Part shown: positions 52,749 through 61,948 of the stretch, piece by piece
How positions within the stretch are numbered: the first letter of the stretch is position 1
Layout: every line of letters starts with the position of its first letter
Source: DATENM01 sp045807725
Lineage (GTDB): Bacteria > Acidobacteriota > Blastocatellia > UBA7656
Reading direction: 5' to 3'
Length of the DNA stretch: 64,000 nt
Assembly (NCBI GenBank): GCA_045807725.1
Contig: JBJMGV010000113.1
Coordinates: 23,048 to 87,047, forward strand
Position numbers and translations under genes: made by a program
Notes under the pieces: model-generated
Databases searched by the model: none
The model's input: only the letters and a program-made list of their open reading frames with translations
Told to the model about the DNA's origin: nothing

Positions 52749-52978
52749 TATAGAGCGTGTCTGAAAAGCCAAAGAAAGCCCCGCAGGGGCGCGATTCGAC
52801 AGCCCAGAGCATCGCCTTGGGCGACAGGCGGGGCAAACCGGCAAGCCCTGAAAGGGCGCACTAGGTGATTGGTTATTGCGCCCTTTCAGGGCTTGCGGAA
52901 TGGTCGCTGTGTGTACCCGGCGCGCTGCGCCGGGCTATTGAATCGCGCCCCTTCAGGGCTTCTCAGACACGCTCGATA
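52749..52978. mobile_element. Palindromic MITE-like element, copy 4
   Basis: 230 bp from TATAGAGCGTGTCTG to CAGACACGCTCGATA (one base changed at the right end). The left arm has a 10-bp-scale change (GCCAAAGAAAGCCCCGCAGG) compared with other copies. It is flanked by half-units of the 51-bp family on both sides: CAAGCTCCGTGGGAGCGAAA at 52725 and AAACATTGCGTGCC after it. The gap 52709-53061 contains only these. Confidence 0.88.
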
Positions 52979-53061
52979 AACATTGCGTGCCTAAGGCACT
53001 TATTGGACATCACGCCCTGCTCAAAGCCCAGCAGTCTGGTTCAACTAATGAGAGGATTCTT

Positions 53062-54141
53062 TTGAAGAAAATCACAACTCGATTTGCGCAGGCATTCTTG
53101 TTGTTCGCCTTCACGCTCTCGGCGTTGAGCGCACCGACAGCGCCAGCCTTCCGCGTGACGCCCGCCATCAGCGCGATGCTCAACCGCATCTCCGCCGACT
53201 CGTTGCGCGGCCATCTCTCGTTCATCTCCTCGGACGCGCTCGAAGGGCGCAACACGCCGTCGCGCGGATTGGACATCGCCGCCGAATACATCGCTGCGCA
53301 GTTCCGCCGCGTTGGCCTTGAGCCTGTTGGTGATGATGGTTACTTTCAAACCGCCACCTTTCAGGCGAGAGGCGCGACCGAGCCAGCCAAGGTGCGCAAT
53401 GTTATCGGCCTGCTGCGCGGCTCTGACCCGGCATTGAAAGACACCTACGTGCTGGTGACGGCGCATTACGATCACCTCGGCATCAGGCCGGGCGCAGGCG
53501 ACACGATCTACAACGGCGCGAACGATGATGGCAGCGGCACGGTCTCTGTCATCGAACTGGCATCGGCGCTTGCGACGATGAAACCGCGCCCGCGTCGCAG
53601 CCTCGTGTTTATGACGTTCTACGGCGAAGAGAAGGGGCTGGTCGGCTCGCGTTATTACGGGCAGCATCCGATCTTCCCGCTTGATAAGACCGTCGCCGAT
53701 ATTAATCTGGAGCAGGTCGGGCGCACCGACAGCAACGAAGGGCCGCAGTTGAATAACGCGTCGATGACCGGCATCGATTTTTCGGATGTCGGCACGATCT
53801 TCAAAGCCGCCGGCCAGCTCGCGGGCATCAATGTCTACAAGCACGCCCGCAACAGCGACGCCTTCTTCGGTGCGAGCGACAATCAGGCGTTGGCCGATCA
53901 GGGCGTGCCGGCGCACACGCTCTGCGTCGCTTACGTCTATCCCGATTATCACAAAGCCGGCGACCACTGGGAGAAGATTGATTATGAGAACATGGCCAAA
54001 GTGGATCGCTGTGTCGCGCTCGCCCTGTTGATGATCGCCAACAATCCGCAAGCGCCGCGCTGGAACGAAGCCAACCCCAAAGCCGCCCGCTACGCGCAGG
54101 CGTGGAAGGCGCTGCACGAAAAAGCCGCCGGGCAGAAATGA
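53062..54141 (+). CDS. M28-family zinc aminopeptidase
   Basis: 359 residues from TTG 53062, which follows GAGAGG by 6 nt and begins a proper signal peptide (MKKITTRFAQAFLLFAFTLS). The M28 metal ligands appear in order: H in TAHYDHLG, D in NGANDDGSG, E-E in YGEEKGLVGS, D/E region NLEQVGRTD and a C-terminal H in PDYHKAGDHWEKI. It should remove N-terminal amino acids from peptides in the periplasm or outside the cell. An upstream GTG would add repeat-derived residues and is rejected. Monocistronic. Confidence 0.9.
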   Translation: MKKITTRFAQAFLLFAFTLSALSAPTAPAFRVTPAISAMLNRISADSLRGHLSFISSDALEGRNTPSRGLDIAAEYIAAQFRRVGLEPVGDDGYFQTATFQARGATEPAKVRNVIGLLRGSDPALKDTYVLVTAHYDHLGIRPGAGDTIYNGANDDGSGTVSVIELASALATMKPRPRRSLVFMTFYGEEKGLVGSRYYGQHPIFPLDKTVADINLEQVGRTDSNEGPQLNNASMTGIDFSDVGTIFKAAGQLAGINVYKHARNSDAFFGASDNQALADQGVPAHTLCVAYVYPDYHKAGDHWEKIDYENMAKVDRCVALALLMIANNPQAPRWNEANPKAARYAQAWKALHEKAAGQK

Positions 54142-54202
54142 CCGCGCGGCCATATTCCTCTCAAACAGGTTTTGAAATTATGCGGTGCCGCGAAGCGGCA
54201 GC

Positions 54203-54347
54203 GAGAAGGTAGCCAGAGGTGAAACCTCTGGAACCAACGGCATCCATATTCCCGCGTTGAAGACGCGGATAGACGTTCTGGCGCTCCTTCAGAGCGCGGT
54301 TACTTGGTGCGCTGCATCCCAGACGTTGCACGTCTGGCTACCTTCTC
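54203..54347. repeat. 145-bp multi-hairpin palindromic element
   Basis: The ends GAGAAGGTAGCCAGA (54203-54217) and TCTGGCTACCTTCTC (54333-54347) are perfect 15-bp inverted repeats. Inside are further hairpins: CCAGAGGTGAAACCTCTGG, CGCGTTGAAGACGCG, GCGCTCCTTCAGAGCGC and CCAGACGTTGCACGTCTGG. Single copy in the window. The surrounding gap 54142-54473 holds no gene; TATAAT at 54427-54432 may serve the next gene. Confidence 0.85.
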
Positions 54348-54473
54348 AATGCGCCTTCGGCGCAACGGCTCAATTTCAAAACAGGCTCGCTACCAATCGA
54401 TCTGCGCCGAATCCTCAATTGGCAGGTATAATGTTTTTGTGGGCGTGAGCATTTCGTTTGAAATGGACACGCA

Positions 54474-55112
54474 ATGATCTTAATTACAATCATCCTGTTT
54501 AATATATGGCGAACGCTCAGGCGGCTGGGCGGGCTTGGCTTAATCCTGATGGGTTTGCTCGACAGCTCGGTGATTCCGACGCCGGGCGGGCTTGACGCGC
54601 TGACCATCGTGTTGACGGCGCACGAGCGCGACGAGTGGATTTATTACGCCGCGATGGCGACTCTGGGATCGGTGCTCGGCGGTTACATCAGCTATCGCTT
54701 AGGTCGCAAAGGCGGCGAGAAAGCCCTGGAGCAGAAGCTCTCGAAGAAGAAGATGGAGAAGGTCAATCGCGCCTTCGAGCGCTGGGGCTTTGCGACGATT
54801 TTCGTGCCGGCGCTGCTGCCGCCGCCCGCGCCGCTCGGCCCATTTCTTATGGGCGCGGGCGCGATGAATTATCCGCTGCCAAAATTCCTGGCGACGCTCA
54901 CCGTAGCGCGCGCCCTGCGCTTCACGCTCGTGGCTTACCTGGCCTCGCTCTACGGCCAGCGCGTCTTCCGTTTCTTGATGCGCCACTACACGGTGATGCT
55001 GTGGGCGCTCATTGGTCTTGCCGTGCTCGCCGCCATCGCCATTGCGGTCTACTTCTTACGCCGCCGTCGGCAACAGGCGAGCGCAAGCGTGCCCGAAGAT
55101 CAAGCCGCTTGA
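54474..55112 (+). CDS. DedA/YqaA-like SNARE-associated membrane protein
   Basis: 212 residues with about five membrane segments. Family signs: LILMGLLDSSVIPTPGGLDA near the N-terminus (the re-entrant loop), LGGYISYRLGRKGGEKALEQ, and FATIFVPALLPPPAPLGPFL with GAGAMNYPLPKFL. DedA-like proteins flip polyprenyl phosphates or phospholipids and support membrane homeostasis. This one belongs to the YqaA-like branch with a shortened second half. A basic tail (RRRRQQ) ends the protein. Confidence 0.85.
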   Translation: MILITIILFNIWRTLRRLGGLGLILMGLLDSSVIPTPGGLDALTIVLTAHERDEWIYYAAMATLGSVLGGYISYRLGRKGGEKALEQKLSKKKMEKVNRAFERWGFATIFVPALLPPPAPLGPFLMGAGAMNYPLPKFLATLTVARALRFTLVAYLASLYGQRVFRFLMRHYTVMLWALIGLAVLAAIAIAVYFLRRRRQQASASVPEDQAA

Positions 55113-55133
55113 GCGCGCCGTCGCTCGTTTGCC

Positions 55134-56726
55134 TCAACGCTTCTGAAGCCGTTCGAGGAAGTCGAGCTGCGGCTTCAGAAGATGATTGCTTGAACGCGCC
55201 GTGTCGCCGAAATCCAGATAAGGCTCGGCGCTGTTGTCGTACGGCGTCCACCTCGGCAAGCCTTTGCCGTTCGGATCGCCGGTCGTCGCAAAGTTCACCC
55301 AGTAACTCGACATCAGATCGGCCAATCGATAGTCCACATCTTGAAAAGGCCGGTCCACCTGCTTGAGATTGTTGAAGACGTAAACAATCTCAGCCGCGTG
55401 ATACGCGCCGAGCACTTTGCTTTGCGGGTTCGGCGGCGCGTGGCTGAAGAAGTAAAGATAAGCCTTCGCGCGGCCCGTCGCCGTCATCCGCGCCCACGTT
55501 CGCATCGGCAGCGTGAAGGCCGTGTCACGCAGGCTGGCGAGATAGCCGGCGGCGACTTCTTCATCACTGTTGACCGGGTAAGCGGCGTCGAACTCGTTAA
55601 TCACTTCGCCGTACTGTGTCGCCATACGTTTGCGGTATTCGGTCAATGTCTTCGGCAGCGTTTCGGGCGACGTGAGAGTCGTCATCTCGTTCGCGTTCGA
55701 GCCGACGATGACCGGCACGTCGTTCTGTTTGCCTTGCGCGAAGAGGTTGCGAATCTCGTCGGGCAGCACCCACCCATCGACATTCGGCTGCGTGCGGAAT
55801 TTCTTTCCTTCGGGGTCGTTGTTAAAAAGCGCGACGATCTTTTCAGCCGGCACGTCGCGCAAGCCTTTGAGCGAATCCGTGCCCGCCGCTCTGGCAAAAG
55901 CAACGCCGATCTTTTCGGCTGATGGCAATCCGCTGCGGTCTTCTTTCAAGTAAGCCATTCGATTGAATGAACCGCCGCTCTCGCCGATGGCGCGTTGAAA
56001 CAGTCCTTTAGCCAACGGCGACGCGACCAGCACATTGACGCTCCACGAGCCTGCCGATTCGCCGAAGATGGTCACGCGCTTCGGGTCGCCGCCGAAAGCC
56101 GCGATATTCTTTTGCACCCACTGGAGAGCGGCAACCTGATCGAGCACGCCGTAGTTGCCCGACGCGTGCTGCGATGATTCCGCTGTCAGCTCAGGATGCG
56201 CGAGATAGCCGAACGGCCCCAGCCGGTAATTGATCGTCACCAGCACGACGCCTTTCTTCGCCAGCGCCGCGCCATCATAAGCCGGGTTCGCGCCCGACCC
56301 GCGCGTCAGCGCGCCGCCGTGAATCCACACCATCACGGGCCGATGGTCGCTGGCTTTGGCCGTCGTCCAGACGTTCAAGTAGAGGCAATCTTCGCTCTGC
56401 TTCTCCAGCGGGCGCGCGTAGATCGAGCCGGCAGGGTAGGGCGCTTGCGGGCACTCCGGGCCGAATTGATTACAGGCGCGCACGCCTTCCCAACTGATGA
56501 CCGGCTGCGGCGCTTTCCACCGCAGGTCGCCTACGGGCGGCGCGGCGAAAGGGATGCCTTTGTAACTGCGGACGCCTTCGGCTGCCGTGCCTGAGATCAA
56601 TCCGCCTTCGACTTTGATGACATCGTTAGTCGCCGCGTTAGTCGCCGCCACCGGGCCAGCCAACGTCACGGCCAGAACCAAAGTCGCGGCCACGATCAGT
56701 GCGAGCGTCGTTAGATATCGCTTCAT
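55134..56726 (-). CDS. Type B carboxylesterase, secreted
   Basis: 530 residues, the usual length. Signal peptide (about 1-28). Motifs: SEDCLYLNVW, oxyanion hole WIHGGAL, the nucleophile elbow FGESAGS with S224, acid region SNANEMT and catalytic His in LGAYHAAEI. It hydrolyses carboxylic esters in the periplasm or outside; related proteins act on p-nitrobenzyl, pyrethroid or fungal-toxin esters, so the substrate is open. CGGAGG precedes the ATG by about 9 nt. It is convergent with the DedA-like gene. Confidence 0.93.
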   Translation of the reverse strand: MKRYLTTLALIVAATLVLAVTLAGPVAATNAATNDVIKVEGGLISGTAAEGVRSYKGIPFAAPPVGDLRWKAPQPVISWEGVRACNQFGPECPQAPYPAGSIYARPLEKQSEDCLYLNVWTTAKASDHRPVMVWIHGGALTRGSGANPAYDGAALAKKGVVLVTINYRLGPFGYLAHPELTAESSQHASGNYGVLDQVAALQWVQKNIAAFGGDPKRVTIFGESAGSWSVNVLVASPLAKGLFQRAIGESGGSFNRMAYLKEDRSGLPSAEKIGVAFARAAGTDSLKGLRDVPAEKIVALFNNDPEGKKFRTQPNVDGWVLPDEIRNLFAQGKQNDVPVIVGSNANEMTTLTSPETLPKTLTEYRKRMATQYGEVINEFDAAYPVNSDEEVAAGYLASLRDTAFTLPMRTWARMTATGRAKAYLYFFSHAPPNPQSKVLGAYHAAEIVYVFNNLKQVDRPFQDVDYRLADLMSSYWVNFATTGDPNGKGLPRWTPYDNSAEPYLDFGDTARSSNHLLKPQLDFLERLQKR

Positions 56727-56762
56727 CGGTGTTGCCTCCGTGCGGTCAAGTTTGATTCGTGC

Positions 56763-58325
56763 TTATGCCTTCATCGCCTGTTCCGAGTCGAGCTTGAAGA
56801 AGTCGCGTATGCGTTGCGCCAGAGCGCTCTGCGTGTGCTGCATACGCTGTTGAATGAGGTCTTCGGTCAAGGCTTCGCGGACGGCGTCAAGTTCGACGCG
56901 GCGGCGGGCCAGCGTGTGCGAAATCTCTTCGGCAATCTCCGGGCGTTCGCGCAGGATGTCGCGGAAGGCTTCTTTGTCGAGGCGATAACATTTCACATCC
57001 GCCTGCGCGATGACCGTTGCCGCGCGCGGCTCGCCGGTCATCATCCCCATTTCGCCAAAGTAATCTCCGCCACCAAGCATCGCCACGCGCTCGCTCTTGC
57101 CTTCGATGGTCACTTGCACTTCGGCCTCGCCTTCGACGATGACGTAGAGCCAGTGCGCTTCGGCCCCCTGTCGCGTCATCGCCTCGCCGCGCACGAAAGG
57201 CGTCGCCTTGAGCCGCGCGGCTAACCGCTGCTTCTCCTGGTTTGATAATGAATGAAAGAGTTCGATGTGGCCGATGGCTTCGAGGCGGCGCTCGATCTCT
57301 TCCTTCTGTTTGCGCTCGCGGCGTGAGCGACTGTCATTGGTGACGAACAGCGACTGTGCCGGAATGGAGAGCGGAATGTCCGCGCGCCGCAAGGCCGAAT
57401 AGATGCGCGAACGCACGACCGAATCGGTCGGGTCGGTGAGCGCCATATCCGTCAGCCAGTAGCGTGCCGCGTACGACGCGTAGCTGTCTTTGAAATCGAT
57501 CACCAGACAATGCGCCGGCGGGTCCTTAGCGACATTCGGGATGGGTTCAGCGCACAAGGCTTTCTCGACCGCCGCGATGACCTGCGTCGGCGCGTAGCGG
57601 TAATCCACATTGAAGTAGACCCACTGCCGGTGCTGGCGCGGCTGGTTGGCGCGGCGTCCGAGCAACACGACTTGCGATTTCATCAACGCGCTGTTGGGGA
57701 TCACCACCGTATCCCAGTTGCGCGTCTCAATCGAAGTCTGCCGCCAGCGTATCTCCTGCACGCGCCCTTCGTGCTGGTCTATGCGCACCCAGTCGCCGAC
57801 GCGGATGGTGCTCTCCATCTGCAAGGCGAGGCCGCCCATCACGTTCCCGAGCGTGTCCTGTAGCGAGAAACCGATGACCGCCGTGATGACTGCCGAGGTA
57901 GCGACGACGCCCGCAAGGTCAACGCCGCTGCGCGACAACAATGTAATGATCGCTACAACGTAGGCCAGCGCCACAAGCAGGTCGCGCAGGATGCGCGGCA
58001 GGCTGATCCGCAGCGGTTGCAGCAGCACCGAGAAGGCAAGCACGCCGGTCAGGTTGATCGCCGCCGTCGAGATCATCAAGAGCGAGGCGAAACGCAGAAA
58101 GCGATAGCCGAAGCCTTCAAGGCTTCCGCCCGAATAGACGAGGGCGCTGGCCGCGAGCAACCCCACGAACGACAGCGCAAACAGCATCATCGCCGCGCGG
58201 ATGCTGCGCCGTTCGGCAGGCGCAGCGGCGAACAGCATTGCCGCCGCCGCGATGAAGCCGAAGACCAGCCACACGAGGCCGCCGCCGACCCCCGCCGTCA
58301 TATGCACGATTTCCCAGAAACCCAT
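56763..58325 (-). CDS. MscS channel fused to a cyclic-nucleotide-binding domain
   Basis: 520 residues. About four N-terminal membrane helices, then the MscS pore helix and beta domain (about 140-290: ATSAVITAVIGFSLQDTLGN, RVGDWVRIDQHEGRVQEIRW, TVVIPNSALMKSQV) and a C-terminal CNMP/CAP-like domain (about 365-480: FVRGEAMTRQGAEAHWLYVI, GGGDYFGEMGMMTGEPRAAT). The last residues are helical. Such fusions (bCNG-type) are gated by cyclic nucleotides and/or tension. The FGEMGMMTGEPRAAT phosphate-binding cassette is intact and supports real ligand binding. Confidence 0.92.
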   Translation of the reverse strand: MGFWEIVHMTAGVGGGLVWLVFGFIAAAAMLFAAAPAERRSIRAAMMLFALSFVGLLAASALVYSGGSLEGFGYRFLRFASLLMISTAAINLTGVLAFSVLLQPLRISLPRILRDLLVALAYVVAIITLLSRSGVDLAGVVATSAVITAVIGFSLQDTLGNVMGGLALQMESTIRVGDWVRIDQHEGRVQEIRWRQTSIETRNWDTVVIPNSALMKSQVVLLGRRANQPRQHRQWVYFNVDYRYAPTQVIAAVEKALCAEPIPNVAKDPPAHCLVIDFKDSYASYAARYWLTDMALTDPTDSVVRSRIYSALRRADIPLSIPAQSLFVTNDSRSRRERKQKEEIERRLEAIGHIELFHSLSNQEKQRLAARLKATPFVRGEAMTRQGAEAHWLYVIVEGEAEVQVTIEGKSERVAMLGGGDYFGEMGMMTGEPRAATVIAQADVKCYRLDKEAFRDILRERPEIAEEISHTLARRRVELDAVREALTEDLIQQRMQHTQSALAQRIRDFFKLDSEQAMKA

Positions 58326-58398
58326 TGCAGGCGAATCCTATTCGGAGAAGCGCGCCGCCCGCAAGCCAAATGCGTCTTATCGATGAATGAAAAATGGA

Positions 58399-58482
58399 AC
58401 CACAGATGAACACAGATAAACACAGATAGGGAAAAGAGCGATGGTCATTCTTTATCTGTGTTCATCGGTGGTCATCTGTGAT
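58399..58482. repeat. Inverted 10-mer tract (CACAGAT family)
   Basis: Left arm CACAGATGAA, CACAGATAAA, CACAGATAGG (58401-58430); right arm 58451-58482 (TTATCTGTGTTCATC ... CATCTGTG) is complementary. The space 58326-58619 between divergent genes holds no other feature recognised. Confidence 0.82.
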
Positions 58483-58619
58483 TGCTTTTCTCCTGGCTTT
58501 GCGCGTTGAACTTTTGCCCTTGCGCGGCGGCGGCGCGTTTTGCTTTATTAAGTAACGAAGTACCTGAACCGGACTCCAACCTCTGTGACGCGGACATCTT
58601 CCATCACTGCTGACGCGCG

Positions 58620-60527
58620 ATGAAGAATAACCGATTCAAACACTGGCTGCTCAAAGGCAAGCCGGCGCGACACGAAGGCTCGCACACGCAATCGGCGCAG
58701 CATCAGCATGCCTGGTGGCAGGTGATGTGCCTGACCGGCGTCGATTATTTTTCAACGCTCGGCTATCAGCCGGGCATCGCCTTTCTCGCCGCCGGCGCGC
58801 TGTCGCCTATCGCCACGCTCATCCTCATCCTGCTGACGCTGCTCGGCGCGCTGCCCATCTATAATCACGTCGCCAAAGAAAGCCCGCACGGCGAAGGCTC
58901 GATTGCGATGCTTGAGCACCTGTTGCCGGGCTGGCAAGCGAAGCTCTTCGTGCTCGCGCTGCTCGGCTTCGTGGCCACAGATTTTATCATCACCATCACG
59001 CTCTCAGCCGCCGACGCTACAGCCCACGTCATCGAGAACCCGTTCACGCCGCACGCTCTGCGTCATCCTCTCGGCATAACGCTCGTGCTCATCGCGTTGC
59101 TCGGCGCGATCTTTCTGAAAGGCTTCAAAGAAGCCATTGGCATTGCCGTGCTGCTGGTGGCGCTCTACCTGTTGCTGAACGCCGTCGTCATCGGGCGCGG
59201 GCTGTACGAGATACTGATGCACCCGCACGCGCTGCCCGAATGGAAAGCGGCGCTGTTCAATGCTCACTCAAGCCCGCTGGCGATGGTCGGTATGGCGCTG
59301 CTCGTCTTTCCGAAGCTGGCGCTCGGACTGTCGGGATTCGAGACCGGCGTCGCCGTGATGTCTTTAGTCGAAGGCGATGCCGGCGATACAGAAGATAAGC
59401 CTGAGGGGCGCATACGCAACACGCGCAAGCTGCTGCGCACAGCGGCCTTGATTATGAGCGTGATGTTGATCGCCAGCAGCTTTGCGACGACGCTCTTGAT
59501 CCCCGCCGCCGAGTTTCAAGACGGCGGCCAGGCCAACGGGCGGGCCCTGGCTTACATCGCCCACCTCTATCTCGGCGACCTCTTCGGCACAGCGTATGAC
59601 TTGAGCACGATCTTGATCTTGTGGTTCGCGGGGGCGTCGGCAATGGCGGGCTTGTTGAACATCGTGCCGCGTTACCTGCCGCGCTACGGCATGGCCCCGG
59701 ACTGGGCGCGGGCGACGCGACCGCTGGTGCTGATCTTCATCGCCATCGCGTTCGCGGTGACGGTCATCTTCAACGCGGATGTGAATGCGCAGGGCGGCGC
59801 GTACGCTACGGGAGTGCTGGTGTTGATGACCTCTGCCGCCGTCGCCGTGACGCTGTCGGTTTGGCCGAAGGGGCCGATTCGTTATGCGTTCCTGCTAATC
59901 TCGCTGGTCTTCATTTACACGACAATCACCAACATCATCGAGCGGCCTGAAGGCATCAAGATCGCGTCGTTCTTCATCGGCTTCATCGTCTTCACGTCGT
60001 TGGTATCGCGCATCTACCGCTCGACCGAGCTTCGCGTCCAGCACATCGAGCTGGATGAGCGCGCGAAACAGATCATTGACGAGATCAGTCGCGGCGAGAT
60101 TCGCATCATCGCTAATCGCTGCCAGCGCGGCGATGTAGCCGAGTACCACGATAAAGAGATCGAGCAACGCGCCGACAATCACATCCCCAATGAAGACCCG
60201 GTCGCCTTTCTCGAAATCAAAATCTGCGATGCGTCAGAGTTCGACGATGTGATGACGGTCAAAGGCGTGGACGTAGACGGCTACCGCGTGCTGCGCGCCG
60301 AAGCCTCGACGGTGCCGAACGCAATTGCCGCTTTCCTGCTCGACCTGCGCGACCGCACCCAAAAGATTCCGCACGCCTACTTCGCGTGGACCGAAGGCAA
60401 CCCGCTGGTCTACATCCTCAAGTATATTTTCTTCGGCGAAGGCGACACCGCGCCGGTTACGCGCGAAGTGTTGCGCCAGGCCGAAGAAGACCCCGAACGT
60501 CGCCCGGCCATCCATGTAAGTGGGTAG
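58620..60527 (+). CDS. APC-superfamily permease with cytoplasmic tail
   Basis: 635 residues. About 12 membrane helices span residues 45-480; GVDYFSTLGYQPGIAF near the first helix and FPKLALGLSGFETGVAVMSL are typical of APC-type amino acid or cation permeases. The C-terminal 150 residues (about 485-635) are soluble and unrecognised, with EIKICDASEFDDVMTVKGVD and IPHAYFAWTEGNPLVYILKY. The substrate cannot be named; amino acids or K+ are candidates. The tail might sense a ligand. The stop codon runs into a 7-mer tract. Confidence 0.85.
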   Translation: MKNNRFKHWLLKGKPARHEGSHTQSAQHQHAWWQVMCLTGVDYFSTLGYQPGIAFLAAGALSPIATLILILLTLLGALPIYNHVAKESPHGEGSIAMLEHLLPGWQAKLFVLALLGFVATDFIITITLSAADATAHVIENPFTPHALRHPLGITLVLIALLGAIFLKGFKEAIGIAVLLVALYLLLNAVVIGRGLYEILMHPHALPEWKAALFNAHSSPLAMVGMALLVFPKLALGLSGFETGVAVMSLVEGDAGDTEDKPEGRIRNTRKLLRTAALIMSVMLIASSFATTLLIPAAEFQDGGQANGRALAYIAHLYLGDLFGTAYDLSTILILWFAGASAMAGLLNIVPRYLPRYGMAPDWARATRPLVLIFIAIAFAVTVIFNADVNAQGGAYATGVLVLMTSAAVAVTLSVWPKGPIRYAFLLISLVFIYTTITNIIERPEGIKIASFFIGFIVFTSLVSRIYRSTELRVQHIELDERAKQIIDEISRGEIRIIANRCQRGDVAEYHDKEIEQRADNHIPNEDPVAFLEIKICDASEFDDVMTVKGVDVDGYRVLRAEASTVPNAIAAFLLDLRDRTQKIPHAYFAWTEGNPLVYILKYIFFGEGDTAPVTREVLRQAEEDPERRPAIHVSG

Positions 60528-60870
60528 AAGGCAGGAGGCAGGAGGCAGGAGGCAGGAGGCAGGGGCCGGGGGCCGGGAGCCAGTGGTCAGCAGTCCCGTA
60601 GGGACGACCTGTTTATAGTTATGGCAGAAGAATGTGACGAAGCCCCGTAGGGGCGCAATGTTGACATCGTGCCCCTACGGGGCTTGCTTCATCTGCGGCA
60701 TCGTGAACTATAAACATCGCGCTCCTGACGGAGCTTGTACCGTTATTAGCATCGTTGACTATAAACATCACGCTCCTGACGGAGCTTGGGGAACCATCAA
60801 CTAGCAACTGGCCCCCGGCCCCTGATCCCCGGCCCCTGCCTCCTGCCTCCTGCTTCCTGCTTCCTGGCTA
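60528..60870. repeat. Composite array: 7-mers, 51-bp units, dyad centre, 7-mers
   Basis: Left tract AGGCAGG x5, GGCCGGG x2 begins at the permease stop. A degenerate reverse unit lies at 60591-60618. The dyad centre GAAGCCCCGTAGGGGCGCAA ... GCCCCTACGGGGCTTG is at about 60639-60686. Forward units are at 60708 and 60759 (51 bp apart). A complementary right tract of CCGGCCC and CTGCCTC-type heptamers runs to about 60870. Same architecture as 22828-23599, without the palindromic element. Confidence 0.9.
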
Positions 60871-60883
60871 CTTGTTGCCGCGC

Positions 60884-60912
60884 CTGACAACCGACCGCCG
60901 ATGCGCTAAAAT
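60884..60912 (+). promoter_or_regulatory. Putative mdh promoter
   Basis: CTGACA at 60884-60889, TAAAAT at 60907-60912, 17-bp spacer; about 100 bp before the mdh start. Confidence 0.5.
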
Positions 60913-60930
60913 TCCGCTTCTGCAATCATG

Positions 60931-61003
60931 CAGAGGCCAGAGACAGAGGCTGGAGGCTAGCTGGAACGAACTAGCCGCCAGCCTCCAGCCTCTAGCCTCT
61001 ATA
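60931..61003. repeat. Inverted 7-mer tract (GAGGCTG family) in mdh leader
   Basis: Left arm about 60931-60962 (GAGGCTGGAGGCTAG), right arm 60971-61003 (CTAGCCGCCAGCCTCCAGCC). It lies between promoter and ribosome site, so a long hairpin would form in the mdh 5' UTR. Confidence 0.85.
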
Positions 61004-61015
61004 CACGGAGGAACT

Positions 61016-61945
61016 ATGGCTAGAAAGAAGATCACGGTGGTCGGCGCGGGCAACGTCGGCGCGACCGCCGCTCAACGACTGGTTGATAAAGAACTCGGCG
61101 ATGTCGTGCTGGTTGACATCATCGAAGGCATGCCGCAGGGCAAGGCGTTAGACCTCGCCGAGACTGCGCCGGTCGAAGGCTACGACTCGCGGCTCATCGG
61201 CACGAACGGCTACAAAGAGACTGCCGATTCCGACATCGTCATCATCACATCGGGCCTTGCGCGCAAGCCTGGCATGAGCCGCGACGACCTGCTCAAGACC
61301 AACGCCGGCATCGTCGGCTCGGTGACTGACGAGATTATGAAGTATTCGCGCAACCCGATTCTCATCATCGTCTCGAATCCGCTCGACGCGATGTGCCACG
61401 TCGCGTTGAAGCATTCGGGTCTGCCGAAAGAGCGCGTCATCGGCATGGCCGGCGTTTTAGATTCGGCTCGTATGCGCTGCTTCATCGCCGACGCGTTGAA
61501 CGTCTCGGTCGAAAACGTCACCGCGTTCGTGCTCGGCGGGCACGGCGACACGATGGTTCCGCTGCCGCGTTACTCGACCGTAGCCGGCATCCCTCTACCC
61601 GAGCTGTTGCCGCAGGACAAGATCGACGCCATCGTCAAGCGCACCGCGAACGGCGGCGCAGAGATCGTCAGCCTGCTCAAGACCGGCTCGGCTTACTACG
61701 CGCCGTCGGCGGCGGCGGTCGAGATGGCCGAGGCGATCTTGAAAGACAAGAAGAAGATTCTGCCCTGCGCCGCTTACCTTGAAGGCGAGTACGGCGTCAA
61801 CGGCCTGTTCGTCGGCGTGCCGGTCAAGCTCGGCGAGCGCGGCATCGAAGAGATCATCCAGATCAACCTGATGACCGACGAGCGCGCCGCCTTGCATCGT
61901 TCGGCGGCTGCCGTGCAAGAACTGGTTGACGTGATGGGGCGATAA
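61016..61945 (+). CDS. mdh: Malate dehydrogenase, LDH-like type
   Basis: 309 residues from ATG 61016, supported by GGAGGA just upstream. NAD-binding VVGAGNVGATAAQRL, D34-type acidic residue (VLVDIIEGMP), IITSGLARKPGMSRDDLL, substrate Arg residues and the catalytic His in LGGHGDTMVPL. The active-site region with ARKPGMSR and MAGVLDSARMR shows the malate (not lactate) dehydrogenase subgroup common in Chlorobi, Bacteroidetes and Acidobacteria. It interconverts malate and oxaloacetate in the TCA cycle. Confidence 0.97.
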   Translation: MARKKITVVGAGNVGATAAQRLVDKELGDVVLVDIIEGMPQGKALDLAETAPVEGYDSRLIGTNGYKETADSDIVIITSGLARKPGMSRDDLLKTNAGIVGSVTDEIMKYSRNPILIIVSNPLDAMCHVALKHSGLPKERVIGMAGVLDSARMRCFIADALNVSVENVTAFVLGGHGDTMVPLPRYSTVAGIPLPELLPQDKIDAIVKRTANGGAEIVSLLKTGSAYYAPSAAAVEMAEAILKDKKKILPCAAYLEGEYGVNGLFVGVPVKLGERGIEEIIQINLMTDERAALHRSAAAVQELVDVMGR

Positions 61946-61948
61946 ACG

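Noticed and set aside
52987..53061. Upstream GTG start for the M28 peptidase
   Set aside because: It would add residues encoded by repeat DNA before the signal peptide; TTG 53062 has a good ribosome site.
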